In this document: in pieces, positions 17,289 through 26,777 of the stretch
Layout: each line of letters begins with the position of its first letter
Numbering within the stretch: position 1 is the first letter of the stretch
Source of the DNA: Acidobacteriota bacterium
Lineage (GTDB): Bacteria; Acidobacteriota; Terriglobia; Acidiferrales; UBA7541
Length of the DNA stretch: 64,000 bases
NCBI GenBank assembly: GCA_013289665.1
Contig: JABCZN010000008.1
Span: forward strand, 1 to 64,000
Direction: 5' to 3'
Notes under the pieces: generated by a model
Told to the model about the DNA's origin: nothing
The model's database searches: none
What the model saw: the letters and a program-made list of their open reading frames with translations, nothing else
Made by a program: the position numbers and the translations under genes

Positions 17289-18490
17289 CTTCGCGCAGCC
17301 GCGGCATTTCTTCGCAGGCTAGCGTAGGTGTTGTAAATATGTTTGAAGGCGAAGATGGGCAGATCCATCAGTCCGGGCAACGGATCATCCGCCGCGACCA
17401 GCGCAAATTGCAGCGGGCCGCGCAAAGACTGCAGATACTCGCGCAAATTCAGCCGGCCGCGGAGTATCTCCTCGAACGCGGCCGGAACATCCGTGCTCAT
17501 GCGGACCCATCGCACGCCCGCGGGCGCCCGCTGCTCTCCCACCGGTATTCCCTGCATCATTTTCCAGAGCAGATAAGGAAAATCCATCCCAACGCGGCCG
17601 CCGAGAGGTGACCACGTCCAAAGCCTGGGGTTGATATCGAGCAATTTGAATCGTCCATCGCGGAGATCGAATTTGTATTCCACCTCCACAATTCCGGTGT
17701 ACCCGATGGCGGCCAGCAATCGCTGCGAAGGCGCGACGATCTCCGGAACATCCATCGTCTCGACAAACGAGCTCGAGTACCCGAAATCAATCGGGTACTG
17801 TCTGGTGCGGCGCGCCGTCAGATACGCAATTGTTTTGCCGTCGCCGCAGAGCGCCGCAAACGAAAATTGCGACCCGCCACTGCCGGGGATCATTTCCTGG
17901 ACGAGGATCAAATCCGCGGGCATCAGCGCCCGGGCCTCGCGATACTTTGCCAGCAGTTCTTTGTGATCTGTCACGCGCCACGCCTTGTCCTCGGTAAGGC
18001 GGTTGATGGATGAATGGGTGGCCGGTTTCAGAATCGCGGGGAATTCACAGTTCACGCCCTCCAGGTCGGCGTCCGTGCGGGGATAAAAGGTAGCCGGGTA
18101 GTCGACGTGTTGGTCGGCCGCCAACTGGTAAGTTAGCCGCTTGTCGTAAGCCCAGCGCAAAACGTTCCAGGTCGGAGCCGAAACGCGAAATCGCCGCGAG
18201 AGCTTGGAGTGGAACCGCGAGAGCAACGCGGCCGATTCATCGCTGGTGGGAAAAAGCACCCACTGGTCGAGATTATTGCGCGCGGCGACATCCAACAGGT
18301 ATTCGACCTGCGATTCATCGTCTCCGTTTGGCCACGGTAAAGTCCGGCGCGTGTAACGGGAGAAGCTGGCCAGCCGGATGTTGGGTGGGGACACCACCCA
18401 AACCTGCACGTCGTGGCGGCCGAGACTCCTCGCGATTGAAAGGCCGTTGAGGTTTCCGCCAAGAACCAAGGCGCCTGTCGTTTTATTCAT
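17270..18490 (-). CDS. ATP-grasp ligase (carboxylate-amine ligase-like)
   Basis: 406 residues. The N-terminus GALVLGGNLNGLSIARSLGR is a pre-ATP-grasp nucleotide-type fold. The ATP-grasp core follows with FPAILKPATHSS, the hinge ILVQEMIPG and the metal-binding end FKLLDINPRLWTW. Such enzymes form amide or peptide-like bonds through an acylphosphate intermediate. It sits between an FAD oxidoreductase and a NodB-type deacetylase in the exopolysaccharide operon, so an amide-linked decoration of an amino sugar is a reasonable guess; the substrate cannot be read from the sequence. The start ATG has a GGAAAG site. Confidence 0.8.
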   Translation of the reverse strand: MNKTTGALVLGGNLNGLSIARSLGRHDVQVWVVSPPNIRLASFSRYTRRTLPWPNGDDESQVEYLLDVAARNNLDQWVLFPTSDESAALLSRFHSKLSRRFRVSAPTWNVLRWAYDKRLTYQLAADQHVDYPATFYPRTDADLEGVNCEFPAILKPATHSSINRLTEDKAWRVTDHKELLAKYREARALMPADLILVQEMIPGSGGSQFSFAALCGDGKTIAYLTARRTRQYPIDFGYSSSFVETMDVPEIVAPSQRLLAAIGYTGIVEVEYKFDLRDGRFKLLDINPRLWTWSPLGGRVGMDFPYLLWKMMQGIPVGEQRAPAGVRWVRMSTDVPAAFEEILRGRLNLREYLQSLRGPLQFALVAADDPLPGLMDLPIFAFKHIYNTYASLRRNAAAARRCPVKN

Positions 18491-18544
18491 GAGTGGGCTT
18501 TCCTTCGAAGCGCAATGTGCCGGACGACTTTTATCGAAAGTGGA

Positions 18545-19795
18545 TTAATCATGCGGGCGCGACAGTTCCAGCCCAGCCACCAGCGGTTCGCCGACTCGCG
18601 CGCGATTGCCGGCCGCCTTGCGGGCGACGAATTGCATCAGCGCACATGAAGAATAATGCGTGCCGACGACGAATTGCATCAGCGGGCCGAAGCTCCACAC
18701 GGCCGGCGCTCCCAGAATGTGCAATCCCGGGAAGGATGTTTCGAATCCCTCGGTGAGTCGCGGGTACCCCTGGTGGCGGCTGATAGAACCCGCAAGTTTG
18801 GGAGCGAGGAAATTGTATTTGGAAACGTCCACGCGATATCCGGTCCCCAGGAAAACGTGGTCGAAGTCTCTCTCGCTTCCGTCATCGAGGCGCACTTTGA
18901 CGCTCGCGCCCTTTGATGTCGCGGATACAGCACTGCGCCCAAGGTGCATCGGCACATCTTTGAGCCGCTCCACGAGCCACCGGGCTCCGGCTGGCCGGAT
19001 CGATCTCTTCCGGAGCCAGTCCTGAATCGGCCGCGAGAAACGCCGCACCAGGTCCGGCCGCGCCACGATCTGGCTGATGCCTGCGGGACCCACGTCCGTA
19101 GGTGCGTAGAGAAGTTTAGAGATCGAGGGCCCGAAGCCACGGTGAATCGTCCGCGACACAACTCCGCCCAGCCAGCGAATCTGGCGAGCCCGCGCGATGA
19201 TCTCGACGCTGGCGCCGGCTTCGTGCAGCAGCGCCGCGGATTCCAGCGCGCTCTGGCCGCCTCCAACTACCAGCACTTCTTTCCCGGCGAACCGTTCGAA
19301 ATCAATGTGTTCTGAAGTATGCGTCGCCAGCGAAGAGGGCAGGTTATCGAATTCCGGCGGACGCCAGGTAAACGAAGAAATACCGGCGGCGATCACCACA
19401 CGGTTCGCCAGCACCGACTCGCCATCTGCGAGAATGAGCCGGAATCCTCGGGTTCCGGGTTCGACACAAACAATCTTTCTCTGGTCCAGGTCCGGAACGG
19501 AGTGCTGCTGATGCCACAGTCCGTAGTTCACGAACCGGTCGAGCGGAACCGGGCTTGAGAAGTGATTGCCGCTTTGCTTCCGGAAGATATCCAGAGTTAG
19601 CGACTGGTTTGGATCGGCGATATGGCTGGCCTCCCAACCAGATCGCAGCAACATGCCCTTCGGCATATTGCGCTGCCAGAAATCCATGGGTTCGCCGAAC
19701 GTGTGCACGTCCAGGCCCTTGATTGTACGCAAGTGAGCCGACGCGGAAATTCCATACGGCCCGGCCCCGATAATCGCTATGTCACACCCAGTCAT
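18545..19795 (-). CDS. FAD/NAD(P)-binding oxidoreductase (flavin monooxygenase-like)
   Basis: 416 residues with two dinucleotide-binding motifs: an FAD GxGxxG at the N-terminus (CDIAIIGAGPYGISAS) and a second Rossmann motif for NAD(P)H (KEVLVVGGGQSALESAALLH, about residue 170). HVFLGTGYRVDVSKYNF near residue 320 is the ATG-like segment of flavin monooxygenases and lysine/ornithine N-hydroxylase relatives. The protein is soluble. The neighbours suggest oxidation of an amine or sugar precursor in polysaccharide tailoring, but a simple reductase role is also possible. A CAGGAGCG ribosome binding site precedes the ATG. Confidence 0.8.
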   Translation of the reverse strand: MTGCDIAIIGAGPYGISASAHLRTIKGLDVHTFGEPMDFWQRNMPKGMLLRSGWEASHIADPNQSLTLDIFRKQSGNHFSSPVPLDRFVNYGLWHQQHSVPDLDQRKIVCVEPGTRGFRLILADGESVLANRVVIAAGISSFTWRPPEFDNLPSSLATHTSEHIDFERFAGKEVLVVGGGQSALESAALLHEAGASVEIIARARQIRWLGGVVSRTIHRGFGPSISKLLYAPTDVGPAGISQIVARPDLVRRFSRPIQDWLRKRSIRPAGARWLVERLKDVPMHLGRSAVSATSKGASVKVRLDDGSERDFDHVFLGTGYRVDVSKYNFLAPKLAGSISRHQGYPRLTEGFETSFPGLHILGAPAVWSFGPLMQFVVGTHYSSCALMQFVARKAAGNRARVGEPLVAGLELSRPHD

Positions 19796-19899
19796 TGTTC
19801 GCTCCTGTCAGAAATGAAGTTTGGTAATTCCTGCAACGATCTTCGTGGTCTTGGGGAAATTTTTCGAAAAATCCGGAATCAGCCGGGCAAGAAAAATCG

Positions 19900-21579
19900 C
19901 TAGGGATGCCGAAGCTGGTGGAGTTGCTGCCCGAATTTCTGCCGGACACTCTCCAGGTCTCCGGGGTCGTGGCTCCATCTGGTCCAACTCGCGGCAATCG
20001 GCTTAAGAACGAAGTCCACGTATGAGGCTTGGCCCTGATTTTTGAGCAGCTGCGCGTATTCGTAGTCTTGGATGCCGTCGCGGATGGCTTTCAAGCGTAT
20101 GCCGGGAGCAGGTTCACTGGACGCGATCGGACCCGGCGGGTAAAGGAAAATCCCGTCGCCTGGCCTGCCGAGACCGCCGCCGCAGGCATTCGTATCCAGA
20201 TTGTTCCAGCTCCCGATGGAGTTTCCGGCGGTCCACCCGTCGGCGCGATAGTAGAGAATCCCAGTGGCGCCCTGTGTCCAGTTGAGGAATCCCGCCTGGA
20301 TGCGCTCGTTGATCAGCGGATAGTCCACCAACCATTCCGGGGTGTTACCGTAGCCGGTATTGCAACTTGTATAGCTCCAGAGGTCGCCTCCGCCTGCAAA
20401 TGGCAACGCGGGCCACTTTTCCGCGGCAACAAGCAGCACCCAGTGGTCAATGACGCTGCGCCCGTGGCCATCATCGAAAAGTTTCGAATCGGGCGTGTTC
20501 ACAGTGAGTATGGTCTTCACTGTGCGCTGAGCTGCATGCACGTGAGCAGCAATGGTTTTCAGCTCCGCGTAACCCTCGGGACAATCGTTCAGCTCGTCTC
20601 CGACATAAAGATCCAGTGCCAGGGATTCAGGAAACTTTGCGGCCGCGGCATCAATGTCATTGCTGGTCGGAATGCTGCTGCGCGAGCCGTTGCACTTGAC
20701 CTGGAAATGCTGGTAGCCGTCGATGCCGGAACGGTTCAGCCCGGCACTCGATTTGTCCGACGACGCATCTGCGGCGTCATCGAACCAGCTCATCACCTTG
20801 TTGCGCATCAGCGCCCGAGCCACGCTGGTAATCGTATTCCCCGCCGCCGGAGGCCAGAGCGTCCATAGAGAAAGTTCCGAAGGCTGTGTGGGCAGTTCGA
20901 AGTTCCATACCGTCAGCGCGACCGGGATGGTCACCGTGCCCTGAGTGGAGGTGACGCGAATATTGCCGGTGTAGCTGTCCGAGGGAGTGGCCGTGGTTCC
21001 ATGCGGAATGGAAATATCGATCCAGTACGGCTGATTCTCCCCCGCAAGGATGCTCGCGTCACAGGCCCTGAGCGCGGCCGCAATCTTGCACAAGGGCGCG
21101 CCGGTTTCCGGATCATTGAACGGGATAAGCGGCTCAGGATAAGTCCCCGAACCAAGCGGCGGATTGCTTCCACCGCCGTAGTTCGCCGTGCCGGTGACGG
21201 TCACGTAGTATTCGCGGTACAGCGTTATGTTTGACGCCGGAATCGTCCCGGCGCCGGGAGCGGTAAGATCCGAGGCGGTCACATTCACATTGGTCAGGCC
21301 GGTGGGAGGCGCATGCACGATGATCTGTGTGTCCACAATTTCCCCCCGCGCCCCGGACAGATCGATGGAAGATACCATCCCCGGCGCCTCCGTCTTCCCT
21401 ACCCGGACCAGACCCGATGCCGCCCAAACCGGAAACGCCGGAGCCGATGACTTGTTTGCCTTTATGATGATCACAACGAGCACCAACACTGCAGCTACGA
21501 GAAGATGCACTCTGCCACTTTGAAAAATCACTTCTCCGGAGCTTCCTCTCCGCGAAAACAAATTTAGTTTTGCACTCAT
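19900..21579 (-). CDS. GH123-like (DUF4091) protein, membrane-anchored or secreted
   Basis: 559 residues. An N-terminal hydrophobic segment (LLVAAVLVLVVIIIK) is either an uncleaved anchor or a signal. The remainder is very similar to the C-terminal ~500 residues of the protein encoded at 13123: shared runs include LSLWTLWPPA, ARALMRNKVMSW, WPALPFAGGGDLWSYTSCN and APGIRLKAIRDGIQDYEYAQ. The catalytic Asp-Glu pair lies in LDLYVGDELNDC. It lacks the DUF4082, Ig and ASH domains of its paralogue. Its place inside the exopolysaccharide operon suggests it cuts or edits the polymer made there, for example during export or to set chain length (inference). Confidence 0.8.
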   Translation of the reverse strand: MSAKLNLFSRRGSSGEVIFQSGRVHLLVAAVLVLVVIIIKANKSSAPAFPVWAASGLVRVGKTEAPGMVSSIDLSGARGEIVDTQIIVHAPPTGLTNVNVTASDLTAPGAGTIPASNITLYREYYVTVTGTANYGGGSNPPLGSGTYPEPLIPFNDPETGAPLCKIAAALRACDASILAGENQPYWIDISIPHGTTATPSDSYTGNIRVTSTQGTVTIPVALTVWNFELPTQPSELSLWTLWPPAAGNTITSVARALMRNKVMSWFDDAADASSDKSSAGLNRSGIDGYQHFQVKCNGSRSSIPTSNDIDAAAAKFPESLALDLYVGDELNDCPEGYAELKTIAAHVHAAQRTVKTILTVNTPDSKLFDDGHGRSVIDHWVLLVAAEKWPALPFAGGGDLWSYTSCNTGYGNTPEWLVDYPLINERIQAGFLNWTQGATGILYYRADGWTAGNSIGSWNNLDTNACGGGLGRPGDGIFLYPPGPIASSEPAPGIRLKAIRDGIQDYEYAQLLKNQGQASYVDFVLKPIAASWTRWSHDPGDLESVRQKFGQQLHQLRHP

Positions 21580-21598
21580 GAGCGATATTTCCCGGCGC

Positions 21599-22810
21599 CT
21601 AACTTCCGTGCTGGGGAAGGACGGAGGAATGAGGTGTTTCTCTTCCTTGCAAAACTTCCAGATATTCCCCGCGCAATGCAGCCCAAATCAACTCTTGCCT
21701 GAATTTGCGTTGCACTTGCTCATAGCCTGCGAGCGCGAGTTTCCGGGCCAGCGCTTTGTCTTCGATAAGTCTGCCGATTGCTTCCGCGAGCGCGGACGCA
21801 TCCCCCACGGGAAAAAGCAGGCCGGTCTCGCCATCCACCAGCAGATCTACGATGCCGGTCGCCGCTGCTCCGATCACCGGCTTGCCCGCCGCGTGCCCTT
21901 CCAGAACGACTGTTGGCAACCCCTCGCGGTGGCTCGGCAGAACCAGAACATCGGCGACTGCATAGTAAGGAGCGGGGTCGTTTACAGGCCCGGCCAGAAT
22001 CACGCGCTCATGGGATTCGAGGCGTTTGCGAATGTCCGCGGGAAGCGGATCGCCGTCCTCAAAGCTTCCCACCAAAAGCAGGCGAAACTTCGGGAATCGG
22101 CCCTCAAGCTGCAAAAATGCTTTGAGAAGTTCGGCAATGCCTTTGTCGCACGTCAAACGTCCGACAAAGAGAGCCACCGGTGCATCGGCGGGAATTCCAA
22201 ACTGGTGTCGCAACTCGGACGCGCGCCTCATCCGTTCGGGTGTCGGCGCGAAACGCGCGACATCCACACCATTGCAGCTTCCAGCCCCGAATATCAGCGC
22301 CTGCTCGCGACCCACGAGTCCGCTCGCGATGGCCTTCTCTCGCACGCTGTGGCTGACGCACACGACGCGATGCGCAAAACGGCATGCCAGGCGTTCGACA
22401 AAGATCAGGAGTTTGCGCCTCAAACCAGTGGTAGTTTCAAAGCGCAGTCCGTGAAGCGTGTAAAAGCGGCAAGGAACGCGAGTCAGCCAGGCCGCAAAAC
22501 CGCCAAGAAGCCCGGCCTTCGGTGTGCCGACATTGGTGACCGTGGGACGCAGCGTCCGCAAAATGCTCCACAAATGCCAGGCGGATCGAATGTCCCGCAC
22601 GGGAGAAATTTCCCGTTCCATGGGAACTTCCAGCACCCGGACGCCGTCAGGTCGGGCCACTTCCCACTCGCCGGAACGTTTTTCAGGGCAGAGCACAGTC
22701 ACGTCAAAACCCGAGTTCTGGAAATATTCCGGCTGACCCTGCAGGAATCCAAGGGCAATGGACGAGTTCACCGCAATGACCAGGCGCGGCCGATTCGAAT
22801 TTATTTTCAT
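21599..22810 (-). CDS. GT4-family glycosyltransferase
   Basis: 403 residues from the ATG at 22810; codons further upstream (to 23005) lie inside the preceding gene and are not needed. It is a GT-B fold retaining glycosyltransferase: PVALFVGRLTCDKGIAELL starts the nucleotide-sugar domain, and the E-x7-E motif is in HREGLPTVVLEGHAAGKPV. The N-terminal domain (IAVNSSIALGFLQGQPEYF, VGTPKAGLLGGFAAWL) resembles enzymes of capsule and O-antigen clusters that move one sugar to a lipid-linked acceptor. Third of three consecutive GT4 genes, 22 bases after the previous one and 19 before the GH123 gene. Confidence 0.9.
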   Translation of the reverse strand: MKINSNRPRLVIAVNSSIALGFLQGQPEYFQNSGFDVTVLCPEKRSGEWEVARPDGVRVLEVPMEREISPVRDIRSAWHLWSILRTLRPTVTNVGTPKAGLLGGFAAWLTRVPCRFYTLHGLRFETTTGLRRKLLIFVERLACRFAHRVVCVSHSVREKAIASGLVGREQALIFGAGSCNGVDVARFAPTPERMRRASELRHQFGIPADAPVALFVGRLTCDKGIAELLKAFLQLEGRFPKFRLLLVGSFEDGDPLPADIRKRLESHERVILAGPVNDPAPYYAVADVLVLPSHREGLPTVVLEGHAAGKPVIGAAATGIVDLLVDGETGLLFPVGDASALAEAIGRLIEDKALARKLALAGYEQVQRKFRQELIWAALRGEYLEVLQGRETPHSSVLPQHGS

Positions 22811-22832
22811 GTTTTCGCTGTCAACAGCGGAT

Positions 22833-24023
22833 TCACCGGGCAAACTGCGAAAGTCCCGCCGCCGGCACTTCCTGTTGTGGACGAGCCGCGAATTCCGCGT
22901 AAATCCTCTGATATCTTTCGACGATCGCGGGCAAAGCGAAATGGCGTTGCACCCGGTCCCTGGCCGCGATCCCGAGCCGCCGCCGCACCGCGGGTCCGGC
23001 GCCAATCAAAGCCCGCCAGGCTTCGGCCAACGCATGCGGATCTTCCGGTGCGACAACGCTGCCGGTGTTTTCTACGATGAGCGAAGAGTCTCCCACGTCG
23101 GTAACGACGCAAGGCGTCCCGCAAGCCATCGCCTCGCCGACCACAATCGGAAACGCTTCGCTGCGCGAGGCCGTGGTGGCTATATCCATTCCCGAAAAGA
23201 GCCGGGAAATATCCTGGCGCAATCCCAACAGGTGGCAGCGTTCGCGTATCCCCGCGGAATGGATCCACCCCGCCAACTGCGCGTTTTCCCAGGTAATCCC
23301 CATCCCGAACAGCAGGAAGTGAACCTCTGGCATCAGTTTGTGCAAGCGCTCGGCGGCCCGGATGAAATTGCGGTGATCCTTGTGGGGATGAAACCGGGCC
23401 CCGATTCCGATCACAATGGCGTCGGCCGGAATGCCGAGCTCCCGGCGCAAAGATTCGCGGGCCGTGGGGTCGGGCTTCACTTGATCCACATCGAAGCCGT
23501 TGGGAATCACTTCCAGTTTATCGGCAGCGTAGCTGAGCTTCTTGTGCGTGCGCAGCGACGCTTCTGAGCAAAATACGATTCGCGCTGCAAACTTTCGCGA
23601 CAACAGGGCGCAGGCGCGATTCACCAGCATGGTCCGCCGCTTGTCCACGCGAGGGTCATATGCATTGTGGTGGATCGCCCAAACCACGGGCACGTCGCCC
23701 GCCAGGCGCGCGGCAAGGCTGCCAATCAGGTTCGCGTGATACATCCAGGTGTGAATTACGTTCGGTTTCGATTCGCGAATCCACTCGGCCAGGCGCATCA
23801 CCAGCAGCGGATTCGGAATGGACTTTTCCATGCCGAGTGTGCGCACGCGCACGCCGATCGAATGCATCTTCTCGGCCAGGTCCAGGATCCCGGTCAGCGA
23901 AACGATTTCATTTTCAAACCGCGTCCCGTCCATTCCGGCGGCGATCCGGCACAACATGTTTTCCGCCCCCGCGGGGCCGAGCGTCGTGATGATGTGCATC
24001 ACCTTGATCATGTTCGTCTTCAT
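22833..24023 (-). CDS. GT4-family glycosyltransferase
   Basis: 396 residues, GT-B fold. The N-terminus VMHIITTLGPAGAENML is the Gly-rich acceptor-side loop typical of exopolysaccharide GT4 enzymes. The C-terminal domain has IVIGIGARFHPHKDHRNFI and the E-x7-E motif in SRSEAFPIVVGEAMACGTPC. It probably adds one sugar of the repeat unit on the cytoplasmic face of the membrane. Donor and linkage cannot be predicted. It is spaced 16 bases from the preceding glycosyltransferase gene. Confidence 0.9.
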   Translation of the reverse strand: MKTNMIKVMHIITTLGPAGAENMLCRIAAGMDGTRFENEIVSLTGILDLAEKMHSIGVRVRTLGMEKSIPNPLLVMRLAEWIRESKPNVIHTWMYHANLIGSLAARLAGDVPVVWAIHHNAYDPRVDKRRTMLVNRACALLSRKFAARIVFCSEASLRTHKKLSYAADKLEVIPNGFDVDQVKPDPTARESLRRELGIPADAIVIGIGARFHPHKDHRNFIRAAERLHKLMPEVHFLLFGMGITWENAQLAGWIHSAGIRERCHLLGLRQDISRLFSGMDIATTASRSEAFPIVVGEAMACGTPCVVTDVGDSSLIVENTGSVVAPEDPHALAEAWRALIGAGPAVRRRLGIAARDRVQRHFALPAIVERYQRIYAEFAARPQQEVPAAGLSQFAR

Positions 24024-24039
24024 CCCTCTCCCAGAACCT

Positions 24040-25233
24040 TCATCGTTGGTGGCTTCCCATTCCCTCTTCGACTGGAATCACGGGCCCCCGAAACATACTC
24101 CGCACATTCCGGAGTTGTGAAGGCGCCAGGAGATCCTCATACACTTCCTCGTAGGCCCGGACCATATTCGACACGTCGTAGTTTTTTCTTGCGCGGCTGG
24201 CAGCGGCCGCTCCCATTGAGCCCCGCACGGCGTCATATTTGAGGAGAGTGTTCATTGACTTGGCGAGCCCCTGAAGATCTCCCGGGGCCACCAGGAATCC
24301 TTCTTTCCCCGCTTCGAACAGATTCGGCACCCCGCCCGCCGCAGTGCTTAGAATTGGCAGGCCGGATGCCATGGCCTCAAGAACAGATAGCGGGTTGCCC
24401 TCATAGTCCGAGCTAAGAACAAACGCGTCCATTGCACCCAGGATGTCAGGAATATCGCTGCGCAGCCCGAGAAAATGAACCTTACCCGCCAGGTTAAGCT
24501 GCCTCCCCTGCTCTTCCAGATCCGCCTGCAACTCTCCCTCTCCCACCAGCACCAGATGCGCGCGAGGGTCGGATGCCGGGCCCTGGGCGAACGATTTCAG
24601 CAGTAACGCCTGATTCTTCTGCGGAGCGAACCGCGCCACGCACACAAAAAGCACGTCGCTGTCCTTGAATCCCTCCTTCGCCCGCCAGTCTTTCCGGGAA
24701 GTCTGGGGGTTCCCGTAAAGGTCCGTGGGAATACAATTCGAAATCACGCGGCAGCGGTGAATTCCATAGAGGCTCTCGATACTGGCCGCCACTTCCTCCG
24801 CAACCGCAACCGGCTTTACTCCGTGAGTAAGCGCATATCTCTGAATCAGGCGCGCCCGCGTTTCAATCTCGCGTTCCGCAAGATTGTGCACGGTATGCAC
24901 CATTGCCGTGCGTTTCATCAGCAGCATGGAAGGCAGCGCATAGCGAAGCACATGCAGGTGCGTGTGGATCACATCCGGCTCGTACTCCTTCAGAACACTG
25001 TCCAGCCGGCTGTACACGCGGTAATCGAATCCTGGATGCTTGCCCAGATAGCGAGCTTCTATGCCCGCATCCTCCAGCATGTGGTCGAGGTCGCATCCCA
25101 CGCGCCCCGAGAAGGAAATGAGCCGCGTTTCGTATCGCCGACGGTTCAATCCCCTTGCGAGATGAACGGCAACGCGCTCGGCGCCGCCGGGACTCAGCAG
25201 GGGAACGATTTGGACTACCTTGACTTTGTTCAT
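24040..25233 (-). CDS. GT4-family glycosyltransferase
   Basis: 397 residues from the ATG at 25233, chosen because MNKVKVVQIVPLLSPGGAER begins the GT-B fold; the upstream codons to 25374 lie in the O-antigen ligase gene. Key features are FVCVARFAPQKNQALLLKSF and the E-x7-E motif in SSDYEGNPLSVLEAMASGLP. First of three GT4 genes in a row, which fits a repeat unit needing at least three transfers after the initiating sugar phosphate. Confidence 0.9.
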   Translation of the reverse strand: MNKVKVVQIVPLLSPGGAERVAVHLARGLNRRRYETRLISFSGRVGCDLDHMLEDAGIEARYLGKHPGFDYRVYSRLDSVLKEYEPDVIHTHLHVLRYALPSMLLMKRTAMVHTVHNLAEREIETRARLIQRYALTHGVKPVAVAEEVAASIESLYGIHRCRVISNCIPTDLYGNPQTSRKDWRAKEGFKDSDVLFVCVARFAPQKNQALLLKSFAQGPASDPRAHLVLVGEGELQADLEEQGRQLNLAGKVHFLGLRSDIPDILGAMDAFVLSSDYEGNPLSVLEAMASGLPILSTAAGGVPNLFEAGKEGFLVAPGDLQGLAKSMNTLLKYDAVRGSMGAAAASRARKNYDVSNMVRAYEEVYEDLLAPSQLRNVRSMFRGPVIPVEEGMGSHQR

Positions 25234-25267
25234 GATTTCAATTCGCCCGTCTGGACCAGGAAATTGT

Positions 25268-26734
25268 TCAGGAGAAAATCGGCCATGCGGGCTTCCGTGC
25301 GGAAATTCCAAGTCCCATAATTCGGGCGGAATTGGGAGCTGCTCTCTCTGGCGGGTGGGCGAACGCCCGCGCATCGCGGTGCATCTGAGCGATGCTTCCG
25401 CATTGCGCCATCAAGAGCCCGAAGAAAAACCAGGTTGGTTTGCGCATTTCCCAGGTCAGGCTGGAGACGCCGACCACCCAAACCGCGAGCGACACAATCC
25501 ACAGCCGCTGCGGGAAAGGCGGCATGCCCCTGAGCGACACCGCCAGGGCGCCCAGCATGCCGCAAAACACCGCGAAGCCCAGCACGCCTTGTTCGACGAG
25601 CACCGACAAAAAAGTATTATGCGCGGGCGGCGCGGGATCTGCTTCACCCATGCGAATGGGCTCTGCCAGTTCGCGGCTGACGATGACGCGAAACGCATTC
25701 GCTCCAATGCCCACGAAGGGATGCGCGCGGAAAATCTCCCAACCCGCTTTCCAGATGATCGTGCGGCCGGTGAACGTCCCTTGCTCGAATTCTGTGGGCA
25801 CCGTTGCCAGGCGTTCCCACGATGTTTCGGGAACAAAGAAAACAATGCCCCCGATGAGCAGAATCACGGTCAGCACCAGCGCCACTCTCTGTCGCCCGCC
25901 CAGGCGCGCTTGCGTCAGCGGAACAATCGCGAGCGCCACGACGGTTGCCAGCGTGGCTCCTCTCGAGGCCGTCAGCAAAATGGTCGTTCCCGCAAGGATC
26001 AAGTGCACCCTGTAGACCCACACCATCCGCCCGTGATTCTGAATCAGCAGGTAGTAGGACATCGGGATGCTCAGCGCCATGATCAGCCCCAAGTCATTGG
26101 CATCTAATTTCGCGCCGGCATAGCGTTGGTAGACCGATTCTTGGTGAGAAAGAAAAAGGTAGAAGGTGTCTATCCCGGAGACGAAGGTTCCGAAAACATA
26201 GGCCCGCATCAGATGCATCTGCTCCTCTACACCCGGGGCCAATTCCCAGATGAGCCACACCATTGTGAGCAGTTGGACGTAGGAGAATGCTTCGATGAGC
26301 GTCCCTTCCGGATACAGGCTCCACAAGTAGCTCAGCACCGCCAGCAGGACGAACAGCGCCATGACGATGTGGCCGAGTGCTGGCCGCCTTACTCTCCCGC
26401 GTTCGACGACCGCCAGCACTCCCAGCCCCAGGGTCACCATCCCGATCAGTCGCACGCTGGTGCCGAATCCCGAAATCGTGATGGCGTCTTCCCACGGCAT
26501 CGCGAACACCAGCAGCCACAGCGATCCAAACGCAATTTTGCCCAGCGTCGAAAGCTGTTCTGTCCCGGTAAAGAGCCGATTGAATCTGCAGCTGAGGGAA
26601 TGGCCGGAGGCCCTCTGACGGCGTGCACTGCGCCCTGACGCTCGCCTCTGCCCTGGTGCAACCCTTGGCAGCGTTTCCGGAATGATCAAGCCCTGATGTC
26701 CCGGAAATGCGCGGCTGTGATCTTGCTCCGTCAC
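25268..26734 (-). CDS. O-antigen ligase/Wzy-type polymerase
   Basis: 488 residues with about ten to twelve membrane helices (for example TLGKIAFGSLWLLVFAMPW, HIVMALFVLLAVLSYLW, VALVLTVILLIGGIVFFVP). A large periplasmic loop contains the Wzy_C-type motif PPAHNTFLSVLVEQGVLGF and an upstream GTFTGRTIIWKAGWEIFRAH. Such proteins join lipid-linked repeat units or attach glycans in the periplasm. With a Wzx-like flippase next to it and no other polymerase in the locus, polymerisation is the most likely role. The N-terminal ~55 residues are basic and hydrophilic. Confidence 0.85.
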   Translation of the reverse strand: MTEQDHSRAFPGHQGLIIPETLPRVAPGQRRASGRSARRQRASGHSLSCRFNRLFTGTEQLSTLGKIAFGSLWLLVFAMPWEDAITISGFGTSVRLIGMVTLGLGVLAVVERGRVRRPALGHIVMALFVLLAVLSYLWSLYPEGTLIEAFSYVQLLTMVWLIWELAPGVEEQMHLMRAYVFGTFVSGIDTFYLFLSHQESVYQRYAGAKLDANDLGLIMALSIPMSYYLLIQNHGRMVWVYRVHLILAGTTILLTASRGATLATVVALAIVPLTQARLGGRQRVALVLTVILLIGGIVFFVPETSWERLATVPTEFEQGTFTGRTIIWKAGWEIFRAHPFVGIGANAFRVIVSRELAEPIRMGEADPAPPAHNTFLSVLVEQGVLGFAVFCGMLGALAVSLRGMPPFPQRLWIVSLAVWVVGVSSLTWEMRKPTWFFFGLLMAQCGSIAQMHRDARAFAHPPERAAPNSARIMGLGISARKPAWPIFS

Positions 26735-26777
26735 GAGTCACTCTCTCCGAACTTCAAACTGATTCTCATGCCTGGCA

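Noticed and set aside
21578..23080. Plus-strand 500-codon frame opposite the glycosyltransferases
   Set aside because: It is an antisense shadow produced by GC-rich codon usage. The minus strand carries complete GT4 motifs.
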